Positions 9,032 through 17,135 of a stretch of 64,000 bases of DNA are shown in pieces. A program made the position numbers and the translations under genes. Position 1 is the stretch's first letter. Each line of letters starts with the position of its first letter. Origin of the DNA: an uncultured Alphaproteobacteria bacterium. Its GTDB lineage: Bacteria > Pseudomonadota > Alphaproteobacteria > Rhodobacterales > Rhodobacteraceae. The notes under the pieces were generated by a model. It was not told where the DNA came from. It did not search any database and saw only the letters and a list, made by a program, of their open reading frames with translations. Location: positions 1-64,000 of the forward strand of contig CACAAX010000004.1 of assembly GCA_902530595.1 (NCBI GenBank), read 5' to 3'.

Positions 9032-9894
9032 TAAAAAAATCCCTTACCGGTTACTTTCTTAGTTTTCCAGCTGTCACGCTGATATTAATTATATATGTAA
9101 TCCCAACCGTAGTTGTACTTTTAATTAGCTTCACCGATTACACACTGGTTAGAGATAATTTTGATTTTGTAGGAGGCGAGAATTATGCCAAGATGTTTAC
9201 GGACGAGGTATTCCTCAATTCCTTATCCACCACAATAATTTATGCACTGATTGTACTTCCCGTTGGTTTTGGCACAGGATTATTTATAGCGATATCAATT
9301 TTTGAAAAAAAGAAATTCAAATCTTTATTCGAAGTATTCTATTTTATGCCTGTAACCAGCACTCTCACGGCTATGGCGCTTGTTTGGAATGCGTTATTAG
9401 ACCCGATCGGTATTATAAATAGCACAATAACTTTTTTTGGAGGTGAAAAAATAGCCTTTTTAGGGTCAGGAGATATAGTACTTTATTCGTTAGCTTTGAT
9501 CTCCTTATGGTCGATTATTGGTTTTAATATGGTACTTTTCCTAGCTGGCCTCACAGCCATTCCGGGACATCTATACGATGCAGGTAAAATTGACGGTATA
9601 AACAATAGCTTTGATAAGTTCATTTATATTACTTGGCCAATGTTAGCTCCAACAAGTATGTTTGTTGCGGTGACTAATTCGATAAATGCATTCAAGTTAT
9701 TCGATATTGTGGCTATTCTAACACAGGGTGGACCGGATAGGGCAAGCGAAGTTTTTCTGTATCTTACTTACTTGGAAGCATTCGAATATTTTAATATGGG
9801 ATATGCGTCTGCTTTAAGTATCGTTTTTCTCGGAATAATTTTTGTGTTTGCTCTTCTTCAAGCCAGATTCATTGACAAAAAGGTTAATTATTGA
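9028..9894 (+). CDS. ABC importer permease, UgpA/MalF type
   Basis: This 288-residue inner-membrane permease has six predicted helices. The first is at about residues 9-33. The EAA loop that docks on the ATPase is readable as LYDAGKIDGINNSFDKFIYITWP (the DAxxxDG core with the trailing P). The final helix, near residues 260-280, is followed by a short basic tail. It pairs with the next gene to form the translocation pore. Four-base overlaps with both neighbours show tight coupling. The length is typical of the short UgpA-like branch and lacks the N-terminal extension of E. coli MalF. The substrate is not predictable from the sequence. Confidence 0.9.
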   Translation: MIKKSLTGYFLSFPAVTLILIIYVIPTVVVLLISFTDYTLVRDNFDFVGGENYAKMFTDEVFLNSLSTTIIYALIVLPVGFGTGLFIAISIFEKKKFKSLFEVFYFMPVTSTLTAMALVWNALLDPIGIINSTITFFGGEKIAFLGSGDIVLYSLALISLWSIIGFNMVLFLAGLTAIPGHLYDAGKIDGINNSFDKFIYITWPMLAPTSMFVAVTNSINAFKLFDIVAILTQGGPDRASEVFLYLTYLEAFEYFNMGYASALSIVFLGIIFVFALLQARFIDKKVNY

Positions 9895-10751
9895 TGAATC
9901 ACAATTTACAAAAATACTGGAGATTTAAAAATTTTGATATAATGACGGTGATTAGTTATCTTTTACTTTTTGCAGGCGCTTGGCTAATGATGTTTCCTTT
10001 TATATGGATGATATCTTCAAGCTTCAAACCAACGCATGAAATGTTTGACCAGAACTGGACTTTTTGGCCAAAAGAACCTCAAATCTTCGAAAATTACTAT
10101 AGCGTTTTATTCGAACAAGATTTTGCCCTGTTCGTTTTAAACAGTCTTATTGTATGCATATTGATTTTAATTGTGCAGCTTGTGACATCTATACCTTGCG
10201 CATACGCTCTAGCAAAATTGAAATTCAAGGGACAAAATATTCTTTTCGGTTCAATTATAATGGGATTAACAATTCCAATAAACGTTACCTCGATACCAAT
10301 ATACCTTGGTATTGTACAAATCAACATGCTAGACACGTATTTCGCCATGTGCTTCCCGTTTTTTATTAGTGTTTTTGCGATATTTCTATTTAGGCAATTT
10401 TTCAAAACCTTTCCCGACAGTATAATCGAAGCCGCAAGAATAGACGGTTTCACCGAAATAGAAATAGTGATCAGATTAGTAGTACCTAGCGCCATCCCAG
10501 CAATATCTGCATTTTCTGTTTTTTCATTTGTAGCGCATTGGAATGATTTATACTGGCCCCTCATTGTAGTAACATCAATGGATAAAACTACAGCAACCCT
10601 ATCTATGATGCAGTACTCCGATGGTTTTTATACAGACAATCAAGGCGCCTTCGCAGCTGCTACAGTTGTAACGCTTCCGATGGTAATTGCGTTTCTATGC
10701 GCACGCCGACTTTTTATACGAGGCATTACCATGACGGGAATTAAGGGTTAG
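9891..10751 (+). CDS. ABC importer permease, UgpE/MalG type
   Basis: This is the second permease of the importer, with 286 residues and six predicted helices. It begins with a cytoplasmic tail and a strongly hydrophobic first helix that includes MMFPFIWMISSSFKP, a MalG-family signature. The EAA motif reads EAARIDGFTEIEIVIRLVVP, and the protein closes with the family-typical RRLFIRGITMTGIKG. It overlaps the first permease by four bases, and the HAD phosphatase follows after five bases, so one operon covers 6520-12255. It acts in the inner membrane as the heterodimer partner of the preceding gene product. Confidence 0.92.
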   Translation: MMNHNLQKYWRFKNFDIMTVISYLLLFAGAWLMMFPFIWMISSSFKPTHEMFDQNWTFWPKEPQIFENYYSVLFEQDFALFVLNSLIVCILILIVQLVTSIPCAYALAKLKFKGQNILFGSIIMGLTIPINVTSIPIYLGIVQINMLDTYFAMCFPFFISVFAIFLFRQFFKTFPDSIIEAARIDGFTEIEIVIRLVVPSAIPAISAFSVFSFVAHWNDLYWPLIVVTSMDKTTATLSMMQYSDGFYTDNQGAFAAATVVTLPMVIAFLCARRLFIRGITMTGIKG

Positions 10752-10756
10752 TCTAA

Positions 10757-11419
10757 ATGGAATATCTGGGCTTAATATTTGACATGGATGGTACCTTGAT
10801 AGACAGCGAACGGTCATATCACATAGCTTTTAATAGGGCGGTGCTTAATTTAGGTTTACCGCAATATTTAGATATGTATCTATTTTCAGTCGGGCTTCGT
10901 AAGGATTTGAGTGAAGAGTTACTGAAAGAAAAGCTTGGTCAAGATTACGATAGAGTCTGTAGAGTATGGGATGAAATAATGTCATATGAAAAAGAGATCA
11001 CTTTAAAGCCCGGAGTAAAAACTGTTTTGAACTTTTTCAGATCATTGAAATTGCCCATGGCTGTAGCGACTTCCTCTCACACAGTCTATGCAAAAGAACG
11101 CCTTGCTCAGGTCGGTATTTTAAAAAATTTTCAAGTAGTTGTTGGTGGTGATAAAGTTGATAGACCGAAACCATTTCCAGATATTTACACGAAAACGGTT
11201 GCACTCTTAAAGATTGATCCCAGAAACTGCGTCGCATTTGAAGATTCGCCTGCAGGGACAAAATCAGCGATTAATTCAGGCTGCATCACGATTCAAATTC
11301 CAGATTTGCTTCCACCTGACAGAGAAATGCTTTCTCTTGGCCACAAAATCGCACCTGATTTAGTGTCCGCAGTTTATGAGTTGGGTTTTAATATTCCAAG
11401 ACAAGAAAGCGGTACATAA
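10757..11419 (+). CDS. HAD-superfamily phosphatase (beta-PGM/Gph-like)
   Basis: This is a 220-residue cytoplasmic hydrolase. Motif I is FDMDGTLIDSE with the nucleophile and acid/base aspartates. A helical cap follows at about residues 18-85, then motif II (VATSSHT), the motif III lysine region (DRPKPFPDIY) and motif IV (AFEDSPAGTKSA). This is the subfamily that includes beta-phosphoglucomutase, phosphoglycolate phosphatase and sugar-phosphate phosphatases. Lying between the importer and a phosphodiesterase, with one-base overlap to the latter, it probably dephosphorylates a product of the imported substrate. The true substrate cannot be read from sequence. Confidence 0.82.
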   Translation: MEYLGLIFDMDGTLIDSERSYHIAFNRAVLNLGLPQYLDMYLFSVGLRKDLSEELLKEKLGQDYDRVCRVWDEIMSYEKEITLKPGVKTVLNFFRSLKLPMAVATSSHTVYAKERLAQVGILKNFQVVVGGDKVDRPKPFPDIYTKTVALLKIDPRNCVAFEDSPAGTKSAINSGCITIQIPDLLPPDREMLSLGHKIAPDLVSAVYELGFNIPRQESGT

Positions 11420-12255
11420 TGGATAAGCAGGTTCTCAAGTTAATAGTAATATCTGACCTTCACATTGTTCCAGAGGGTCAACTATCACATAGTTTGGATA
11501 CGACCGAGCGTCTCAACAAATGCATTGAATTTATAAATAATTATCATGACGACGTGGACTATGTTGTTTTCGGTGGAGATTTAGCAGATAATGGCGAGAC
11601 TAAAGCTTATCACAGGCTCAAGGAAAGTTTCGGTTTACTGAATTCACCCTCATACCTCACGCTGGGTAATCATGACAATAGGGAGAACTTTTTGGAAGTT
11701 TTTGGTCAAATTCAGTCTAAGGAGACTGGAAAGTTTGACTATTATGTCGATATCAAAAAACACCGAATAATAATATTAGACTCCTCTTGCCCGAAATACT
11801 CCGCGGCTGGTTTTCTTGAAAAAATTCAGTTAGATTGGCTGCGCGAAAAGTTGACACAAGCCCGGGATAAAGCAGTAATTATTGTACTCCATCATAATTT
11901 CGTTGATGCCCATGTTAAGACGGGAAACATTATTTTGAAAAATAATGTCGAATTCGCAAATTTACTTATTGAGAGCCACCCTGAAATCCGGCAGGTCATA
12001 TCTGGCCACATTCATATGACATCTTCAGGTTTCTATAAAGGTGTGCCTTTTTCAACACTTTCGGGCTCTCATTACAATATAGAACCCACTCTGAAGTATG
12101 CAGACAGCAGATTAATGCCTCCCGTACCTAGAAGGGAGGGTCCGGGACAGATAGCGGTCGTCTTATCCGACAAAGACTCAACTGTAATACATATGATGAA
12201 TTTCATTGATCGCCACCTTCCGATGGCCCAGGACCTGTTCGGAGGCTATGACTGA
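11419..12255 (+). CDS. Metallophosphoesterase, GpdQ/CpdA-like phosphodiesterase
   Basis: This is a 278-residue calcineurin-like enzyme with all five metal-binding blocks of class III phosphodiesterases: SDLHIVPEG, GGDLADNGE, LGNHDNR, LHHNFVD and GHIHMTSSG. Family members hydrolyse cyclic nucleotides (CpdA) or glycerophosphodiesters (GpdQ) using two divalent metals. No signal peptide is visible, so it is cytoplasmic. Its start overlaps the phosphatase stop by one base. Its place at the end of a Ugp-type uptake operon suggests that it cleaves an imported phosphodiester, with the HAD enzyme acting on the product. A role in cyclic AMP breakdown cannot be excluded. Confidence 0.82.
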   Translation: MDKQVLKLIVISDLHIVPEGQLSHSLDTTERLNKCIEFINNYHDDVDYVVFGGDLADNGETKAYHRLKESFGLLNSPSYLTLGNHDNRENFLEVFGQIQSKETGKFDYYVDIKKHRIIILDSSCPKYSAAGFLEKIQLDWLREKLTQARDKAVIIVLHHNFVDAHVKTGNIILKNNVEFANLLIESHPEIRQVISGHIHMTSSGFYKGVPFSTLSGSHYNIEPTLKYADSRLMPPVPRREGPGQIAVVLSDKDSTVIHMMNFIDRHLPMAQDLFGGYD

Positions 12256-12342
12256 CACCCGAACTTCTTCACCTTTTATCTAACTATGCAAAGCGAATAA
12301 ATTGATAAATACATGCCTGATAACGGTTTTGTAAGTAATCGA

Positions 12343-12642
12343 ATGAAAAAAATTGAAGCAATAACCAAACCATTTAAATTAGACGCAGTGATAGAAGCCT
12401 TAAAAGATTTTGGCATATCGCATCTTACTTTTTACGAGATCTGGGGAATTGAGAAAGAGAAAGGGCATACTGACCTATACAGAGGAGCCGAATACTTTGT
12501 TGATTTTATCCCAAAAATAAAAATCGAATTATTCGTATCGGATAATATCACTAAGCAAGTGGTTTCAATTATCAAAGAAAAGGCGCAAATCGAAGAATAT
12601 GAAGAAGGTGCATTATTTGTTTCCAACACGATAGTATTGTGA
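12343..12642 (+). CDS. Divergent P-II family protein with altered B-loop and short C-terminus
   Basis: This 99-residue protein clearly belongs to the GlnB/GlnK family. It opens with MKKIEAITKPFKLDAVIEAL and keeps the T-loop with the uridylylatable tyrosine in LYRGAEYFVDFIPK. The B-loop of canonical P-II (TGKIGDGKIFV), which contacts ATP phosphates, is replaced by QIEEYEEGALFV. The usual C-terminal RTGExG segment is missing, so the protein is about 13 residues short. ATP/2-oxoglutarate sensing is therefore likely changed or lost. I chose the ATG at 12343 because it matches the family N-terminus; the tracked start adds ten unconserved residues. It stands alone between the importer operon and tRNA-Phe, with no ammonium transporter or glnA next to it. 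Confidence 0.8.
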   Translation: MKKIEAITKPFKLDAVIEALKDFGISHLTFYEIWGIEKEKGHTDLYRGAEYFVDFIPKIKIELFVSDNITKQVVSIIKEKAQIEEYEEGALFVSNTIVL

Positions 12643-12810
12643 GAATTGGCAAAGGTGAACATGGAGAAAACGCTTTTTAAAAAATTTAAGCTATAAATTG
12701 GGGCTCGAGATCCAAGGCACACAATTCGTGATTTCAGGGTTCTAGTCCATGCTTTCCATCGCAGCTAGCTTGGCCAAGCAATCCCTGGTCACACACCAGT
12801 CACACACACG

Positions 12811-12838
12811 TTGACAAAACAGAGCTTATTTATATAAA
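12811..12838 (+). promoter_or_regulatory. Possible sigma-70 promoter with no gene in front of it
   Basis: TTGACA at 12811-12816 and TATAAA at 12833-12838 are separated by 16 bases, a good vegetative-type arrangement. It fires rightward, but the only thing ahead is the antisense strand of tRNA-Phe and the convergent rng gene. It may be a leftover from a rearranged neighbour or drive an antisense transcript. Confidence 0.4.
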
Positions 12839-12898
12839 GTGAACTGAATATGAATTTTGGTGTGACTACTGATTAAGGTAATAGTTGCTGAATTTAAA

Positions 12899-12973
<75 letters not shown>

Positions 12974-13013
12974 ACCCTAGTTGGATACCTTAACTTAACA
13001 TATTTGTCCAACT

Positions 13014-14051
13014 CTAATTGTAATGAACTAAGAGTTTTAATGGCGTTTTGTTTCTTTTACGCTCAAGCTCAAAAGAACCTCCGTTTGTCCAACCCCAAAT
13101 TTTATTTTTTGGTGTATCGTCAAAAAAAGAATCCACTATTAAATTATATATTGTTTGTTTGTCTGGTCTGGAGCAAGGCAAAAAATCTATTATAATTTTA
13201 CCTCCGAGTCCTAAAACTTTAATTAGCCGACAGATCTCTCTACATGCTACAAAGTTTAGCTCTTTGGCCTCTACCTTTAAATCTTGGCCTGAATTGACAT
13301 CTATAGTCAAAAATGAACTGGTTTGCTCCACAATTAGGTATGAACCGTTAGGCATGAAAATCTTTTTCTGAAGAAATTTGTACATTTCATCCCACAACCC
13401 CAATCTTTCAAATATCCCTTCCTCTTCAATAATGCGATACCGTTCGACACTATACTTTTCCAATGCGATTTTTTTTGATAGACCATCAAAATACTCTCTA
13501 TTTGATAATAATTTTTTCTTAATTAACTTATGGTGCTGAAAAATTTTTTCCAACTTGAGGTTAAATCTTTCAACAGTTAGATCAGCTATTGAAGATCTAC
13601 AGATTATGAAAATATCACCATGTTGCTCAACTTTCTTTTTAATTGTTGGGATCAGTTCTTCTTTATTAAAATTTTTGAGTAGTTTCCTTGAGAAGGAAAA
13701 ACCACTTTCACCTAATTTTAATATAAAATATTTAGAGACAATCAGAGGTCTATCTGTAAAAGTCTGTGGTTTGTCTTCATCAAAAAAAACTCTTGAGAGC
13801 AAAACGACAGCCTCGCCTTCTTTATAATGAGCCTTTGATTTTAGAAATCCCTTATGTCCGTTAGGCAACTTAACGAAATATCCTCCTCTTCTAGAAATTC
13901 TCCTTTGTATTTTTGCTTGAACAAAAGTACTTGGTGGATAAAAGTCAGAATCTCGAGGTGGATCAATAAAGCAGTCAATAATTTTGTCTCTTTCAAGAAC
14001 TACTACGGCGTGCGCAAGACCATATCTGTCAATAATTATTTCGTTTTTCAT
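13014..14051 (-). CDS. rng: Ribonuclease E/G family endoribonuclease (short form)
   Basis: This is a single-strand-specific endoribonuclease for RNA maturation and decay, 345 residues. The N-terminus carries a degenerate S1-like fold (FVQAKIQRRISRRGGYFVKLPNGHKGFL). The catalytic metal-binding core shows FLTIDVNSGQ and, further on, KIIIDFLPC, the two aspartate-bearing motifs of RNase E/G. It lacks the long scaffold tail of RNase E and the Zn-link region looks reduced, as in the short enzyme encoded next to maf in Rhodobacterales. It overlaps the maf stop by 23 bases. The small yacG gene that often follows rng in this group is absent; tRNA-Phe comes next after 40 bases. Confidence 0.88.
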   Translation of the reverse strand: MKNEIIIDRYGLAHAVVVLERDKIIDCFIDPPRDSDFYPPSTFVQAKIQRRISRRGGYFVKLPNGHKGFLKSKAHYKEGEAVVLLSRVFFDEDKPQTFTDRPLIVSKYFILKLGESGFSFSRKLLKNFNKEELIPTIKKKVEQHGDIFIICRSSIADLTVERFNLKLEKIFQHHKLIKKKLLSNREYFDGLSKKIALEKYSVERYRIIEEEGIFERLGLWDEMYKFLQKKIFMPNGSYLIVEQTSSFLTIDVNSGQDLKVEAKELNFVACREICRLIKVLGLGGKIIIDFLPCSRPDKQTIYNLIVDSFFDDTPKNKIWGWTNGGSFELERKRNKTPLKLLVHYN

Positions 14052-14658
14052 TGTAAGCTCGTGAGAAACCCATACCTTTCAGTACATCAGAAAGCTTCGG
14101 AATTGGAAGACCGACAACGTTAGAAAAACATCCTGAAATAAAAGGAAAAAAAGTTTTTGCTCTTCCTTGTATACTATAGGCACCAGCAGATCCAGCCCAC
14201 TCTCTACAAGCGATATAATCCGTAATTTCTTTTTCTGATAACAATTTCATTTTCAATGAAGTTTTAACTAGATTTAAAGTTAGAATATCATTGTGTCTTA
14301 CACAAAAGGCAGTTAAAACAATATGTCTTCGCCCAGAGAGCATGCGTAAATAATTACATGCCGTTTTTTCATCGAATGTTTTCAACAAAACACGAGAACC
14401 AGCAACCACTACTGTATCTGCAGTAATTAAATACGAATCTTTTCGTGAAAGGATACTATTGGCCTTCTCTTCGGCCATCCGCCTAACATAACTGACAGGT
14501 GTTTCGTTTGGTAATAAGCTTTCATCAATTTCAGGTTTCTCTATTATATCTGGAACAAGACCGATTGATACCAAAAGCTCATTTCTAGCAGCACTACTTG
14601 AACCTAATACAAGTAAATTACTTGTATCGGTAGTTAATTCGTCCTTTTGTGAGGTCAT
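14029..14658 (-). CDS. maf: Maf family nucleoside triphosphate pyrophosphatase
   Basis: This is a 209-residue cytoplasmic house-cleaning enzyme that hydrolyses non-canonical or certain canonical NTPs (dTTP/UTP type in some members) to monophosphates. The Maf signature is visible as [12 protein letters not shown] (SxSxxR), followed by EKANSI and the catalytic-acid strand [10 protein letters not shown]. The C-terminal motif [27 protein letters not shown] is intact. Its N-terminus overlaps infA by 41 bases and its C-terminus overlaps rng, making a compact three-gene unit that is conserved in alphaproteobacteria. Which nucleotide it prefers is not clear. Confidence 0.92.
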   Translation of the reverse strand: MTSQKDELTTDTSNLLVLGSSSAARNELLVSIGLVPDIIEKPEIDESLLPNETPVSYVRRMAEEKANSILSRKDSYLITADTVVVAGSRVLLKTFDEKTACNYLRMLSGRRHIVLTAFCVRHNDILTLNLVKTSLKMKLLSEKEITDYIACREWAGSAGAYSIQGRAKTFFPFISGCFSNVVGLPIPKLSDVLKGMGFSRAYNEKRNNY

Positions 14659-14836
14659 AAGGTGTCATCTCAACTTGAACTTTATCGCCAGCGAGAACTC
14701 TTATTCTATTTTTTCTCATCTTACCGGCGGTATGTGCAATTATTTCGTGCCCATTCTCGAGTTCAACCCTAAAAGTTGCGTTTGGAAGAAGCTCCTTTAC
14801 TAACCCAGGAAATTCGAGCATTTCCTCTTTTGCCAT
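14618..14836 (-). CDS. infA: Translation initiation factor IF-1
   Basis: This is a 72-residue S1/OB-fold protein that binds the 30S A-site during initiation. It is recognised end to end: [20 protein letters not shown] at the start, then [26 protein letters not shown] and [18 protein letters not shown]. The ending RYK is the typical C-terminus. Length and sequence are canonical for alphaproteobacteria. It heads the infA-maf-rng group and follows the phosphatase-like gene after about 65 bases, where a separate promoter could lie. Confidence 0.97.
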   Translation of the reverse strand: MAKEEMLEFPGLVKELLPNATFRVELENGHEIIAHTAGKMRKNRIRVLAGDKVQVEMTPYDLTKGRINYRYK

Positions 14837-14901
14837 TCAAACTCCATTTTTTTTATGATGTTATAGATATATTTGTTTAAAAAATAAAGAATTTTTTCTC
14901 T

Positions 14902-15354
14902 TTAAATATAATTTTGAAATCTATTCTTAATTTTATCAAAAATAACATCTCTTGTCTGTCTATAAGACTCAAGCGTTTGTTTAATATCGTTTTCATATTT
15001 TATCGGTTCATCGACAGTCCAGTCCTCGATCAATACGCTTGAATAAGTCGAATACCTGTGGGCCTCTACTAAAGACTCTTTTGTTAAAGAAATTATAAGA
15101 TCAAAGCTTCCTGTGAAGCCACCGTTCTGCTCCATTTCTCTAAGTGACCTTACTCGATGTTTATTTAATTTAACATTAATTTCATCACAGACTTTCACAG
15201 TAAACCCATCAATTTCTAGAGTGTCAAAAATTCCTGCAGATTGGACAAATATTTTTCTTCCAATAAGTTTTTTAAATATGCCCTCAGCCATTGGAGACCT
15301 TACTGAATTGTAATTACAGCAAAAGAGCACAGATTGAATAATACTATTTTTCAA
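14902..15354 (-). CDS. Low-molecular-weight protein-tyrosine-phosphatase/ArsC-like protein
   Basis: This 150-residue cytoplasmic protein has the LMW-PTPase P-loop near its N-terminus (CNYNSVRS, the C-x5-R-S pattern) followed by PMAEGIF. The general-acid region is present as DWTVDEP. It contains the Rossmann-like pattern of arsenate reductase and PTPase relatives but lacks the extra redox cysteine positions I would need to call an ArsC. The position between UPF0262 and infA is conserved in Rhodobacterales, where these genes are annotated only as low molecular weight phosphatase. The biological substrate is unknown. It starts four bases after the UPF0262 stop. Confidence 0.85.
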   Translation of the reverse strand: MKNSIIQSVLFCCNYNSVRSPMAEGIFKKLIGRKIFVQSAGIFDTLEIDGFTVKVCDEINVKLNKHRVRSLREMEQNGGFTGSFDLIISLTKESLVEAHRYSTYSSVLIEDWTVDEPIKYENDIKQTLESYRQTRDVIFDKIKNRFQNYI

Positions 15355-15357
15355 TTT

Positions 15358-15825
15358 TTACCTTTCATAAGTAAGAGCGTAGACCAAAGTGAAAATTCGT
15401 CGAGAGGTTTCCAAATCGGTGTTAATTCTTCCCTCTAGTCTTTCAATTATCACACGCGCTCCCTCATTATGAATCCCTTTGCGACCCATATCTATTGATT
15501 CAATTTTATCTATTGGTAAATTTTTAACGGCATTAAAATAGCTCTCACAAATAATATAGTAATCATTAATTATTTGCTTTAAGGGTGTAAGAGAAAGAAA
15601 AAAGGTCTTTAACATTTCATCTGTTTTTGATCTAATTTGAAAAGCAAGCGAGTTTCCAGATAGTGAAATATTTAATTTGATCTCATCATGAGCCTCAAAT
15701 CCAACAAGTTGAAAAAAATTATTCTGCTCCAGGTCATAGATAGCTAAGTTTTGTTCTTGCAAAACCTCGGGAGTAGGCAACTTGAAATCATCTTGTATAA
15801 TACTTATTGAGACAAGTTTAGACAT
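15358..15825 (-). CDS. UPF0262 family protein
   Basis: This is a 155-residue conserved alphaproteobacterial protein of unknown function. Characteristic pieces are the IDMGRKGIHNEGARVI segment in the second half and the C-terminal RRIFTLVYALTYER. No catalytic motif, signal peptide or membrane segment is visible, so it is probably cytoplasmic. It lies between hisD (13 bases upstream) and the phosphatase-like gene (four bases downstream), the standard place for this family. Identification rests on the family pattern together with synteny. Confidence 0.88.
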   Translation of the reverse strand: MSKLVSISIIQDDFKLPTPEVLQEQNLAIYDLEQNNFFQLVGFEAHDEIKLNISLSGNSLAFQIRSKTDEMLKTFFLSLTPLKQIINDYYIICESYFNAVKNLPIDKIESIDMGRKGIHNEGARVIIERLEGRINTDLETSRRIFTLVYALTYER

Positions 15826-15837
15826 TACATCTTCTTA

Positions 15838-17133
15838 TTAAAGATCTTTAAGTCTCTCAGAGACAGATAGGGAGTGGGCTTGAAGGCCCTCTGAGTCGGC
15901 TAGTCTAACAACTGAAGGGCCAAGCTTCTTAAACCCATTCTTGTTTACTTTAGTAACGGCAACTCTTTTCATGAAGTCAAATACAGAGAGCGATGAGGAA
16001 AACTTTGCTGTTCCATTTGTAGGCAAAACGTGATTTGACCCAGTAATATAATCACCCAATGCTTCGGGAGACCAATAACCTACGAAGACTGACCCCGCAT
16101 TTTTAATGGACTTTATATGTTTTTCAGCATTTTCAAAACAAAGTTGTAGGTGTTCTGGTGCAACAAGATTTGAAACTTCAATTGATTTTTTGAAGTCAGG
16201 AACGATAACGATTGCTCCAAACTGTTTCCAACTACGTCTAGCAACTTCTTTCCTTTTCAAAATCTTTAAATAATTTTCTATTTCTTTTTCAACTCTTGAG
16301 GCATACTCTTTATCGTCTGTAATTAAAATTGATTGAGCATTTTCATCGTGTTCAGCTTGGGCTAATAAATCTATAGCTGCAATTTTTTCTGGCATGTTTT
16401 TATCGCAAATAAGTAAAACTTCTGATGGTCCAGCCACAGAGTCTATGCCAACCTTGCCAAAAACTTGCCTTTTGGCTTCTGCAACATATTCATTTCCTGG
16501 TCCCGTAATCTTACATACCTTTTCGATTGACTCGGTTCCAAACGCCAGAGCGGCAATAGCTTGAGCACCTCCCGCACGCAATATTTCTTTAATGCCCATT
16601 GAAAATGATGCATAAATCATTAAAGGATTATAGATCCCATCTGCACAAGGTGATGCTAGTATAATATCTTTCACACCAGCAACTTTTGCAGGTGCAATAT
16701 TCATGATAGCCGAAGAGGGATATGAGGCTTTGCCGCCCGGCACATATACTCCTACTCGATCTATTGGCTTCCACACCCAACCAAGCTCAATTCCTAAAGC
16801 ATCTTTCCAGTTAACATTGGAAGGCATTTGTTTTTTATGAAACTCTAGAATTCGAGAAATAGATAGCTCTATGGCATCTTTATCTTTAGAGCTACATTTG
16901 TCTATGCTTTCTTTAATTTCAATCGGCTTATAAAAAAATCCCTTACTGTTGAGATCTATGTTATCAAATCTTTTTGTATACTTTATGACAGCAAAATCTT
17001 TATTGACTTTAACATCTTCGATAATACTACTCACCAATTTTGTGACTTCAGCATTCGTCTGTTCTCTAGACTGCAGGAATTTTGTAAAGTTAGTAAAAAA
17101 GTTTGTGTTCTCATAAAAGAAAATATTGTTCAT
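15838..17133 (-). CDS. hisD: Histidinol dehydrogenase
   Basis: This enzyme performs the last two steps of histidine synthesis, oxidising L-histidinol to L-histidine with two NAD+. I start it at the ATG at 17133 (431 residues). That ATG lies two bases after the murA stop and has AAGGA upstream, whereas the tracked start reads ten residues back into murA. Family blocks are clear: GVYVPGGKASYPSS, KITGPGNEYVAEAK, VAGPSEVLLICD, and the zinc/catalytic segment LLAQAEHDENAQ. The C-terminal block includes GDYITGSNHVLPT. Length and motifs are normal. Its pairing with murA is regular in alphaproteobacteria. Confidence 0.96.
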   Translation of the reverse strand: MNNIFFYENTNFFTNFTKFLQSREQTNAEVTKLVSSIIEDVKVNKDFAVIKYTKRFDNIDLNSKGFFYKPIEIKESIDKCSSKDKDAIELSISRILEFHKKQMPSNVNWKDALGIELGWVWKPIDRVGVYVPGGKASYPSSAIMNIAPAKVAGVKDIILASPCADGIYNPLMIYASFSMGIKEILRAGGAQAIAALAFGTESIEKVCKITGPGNEYVAEAKRQVFGKVGIDSVAGPSEVLLICDKNMPEKIAAIDLLAQAEHDENAQSILITDDKEYASRVEKEIENYLKILKRKEVARRSWKQFGAIVIVPDFKKSIEVSNLVAPEHLQLCFENAEKHIKSIKNAGSVFVGYWSPEALGDYITGSNHVLPTNGTAKFSSSLSVFDFMKRVAVTKVNKNGFKKLGPSVVRLADSEGLQAHSLSVSERLKDL

Positions 17134-17135
17134 TA

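Noticed and set aside
10097-10564. Minus-strand ORF of 155 residues inside the second permease gene
   Set aside because: Antisense shadow of a strongly conserved permease; composition mirrors the membrane codons.
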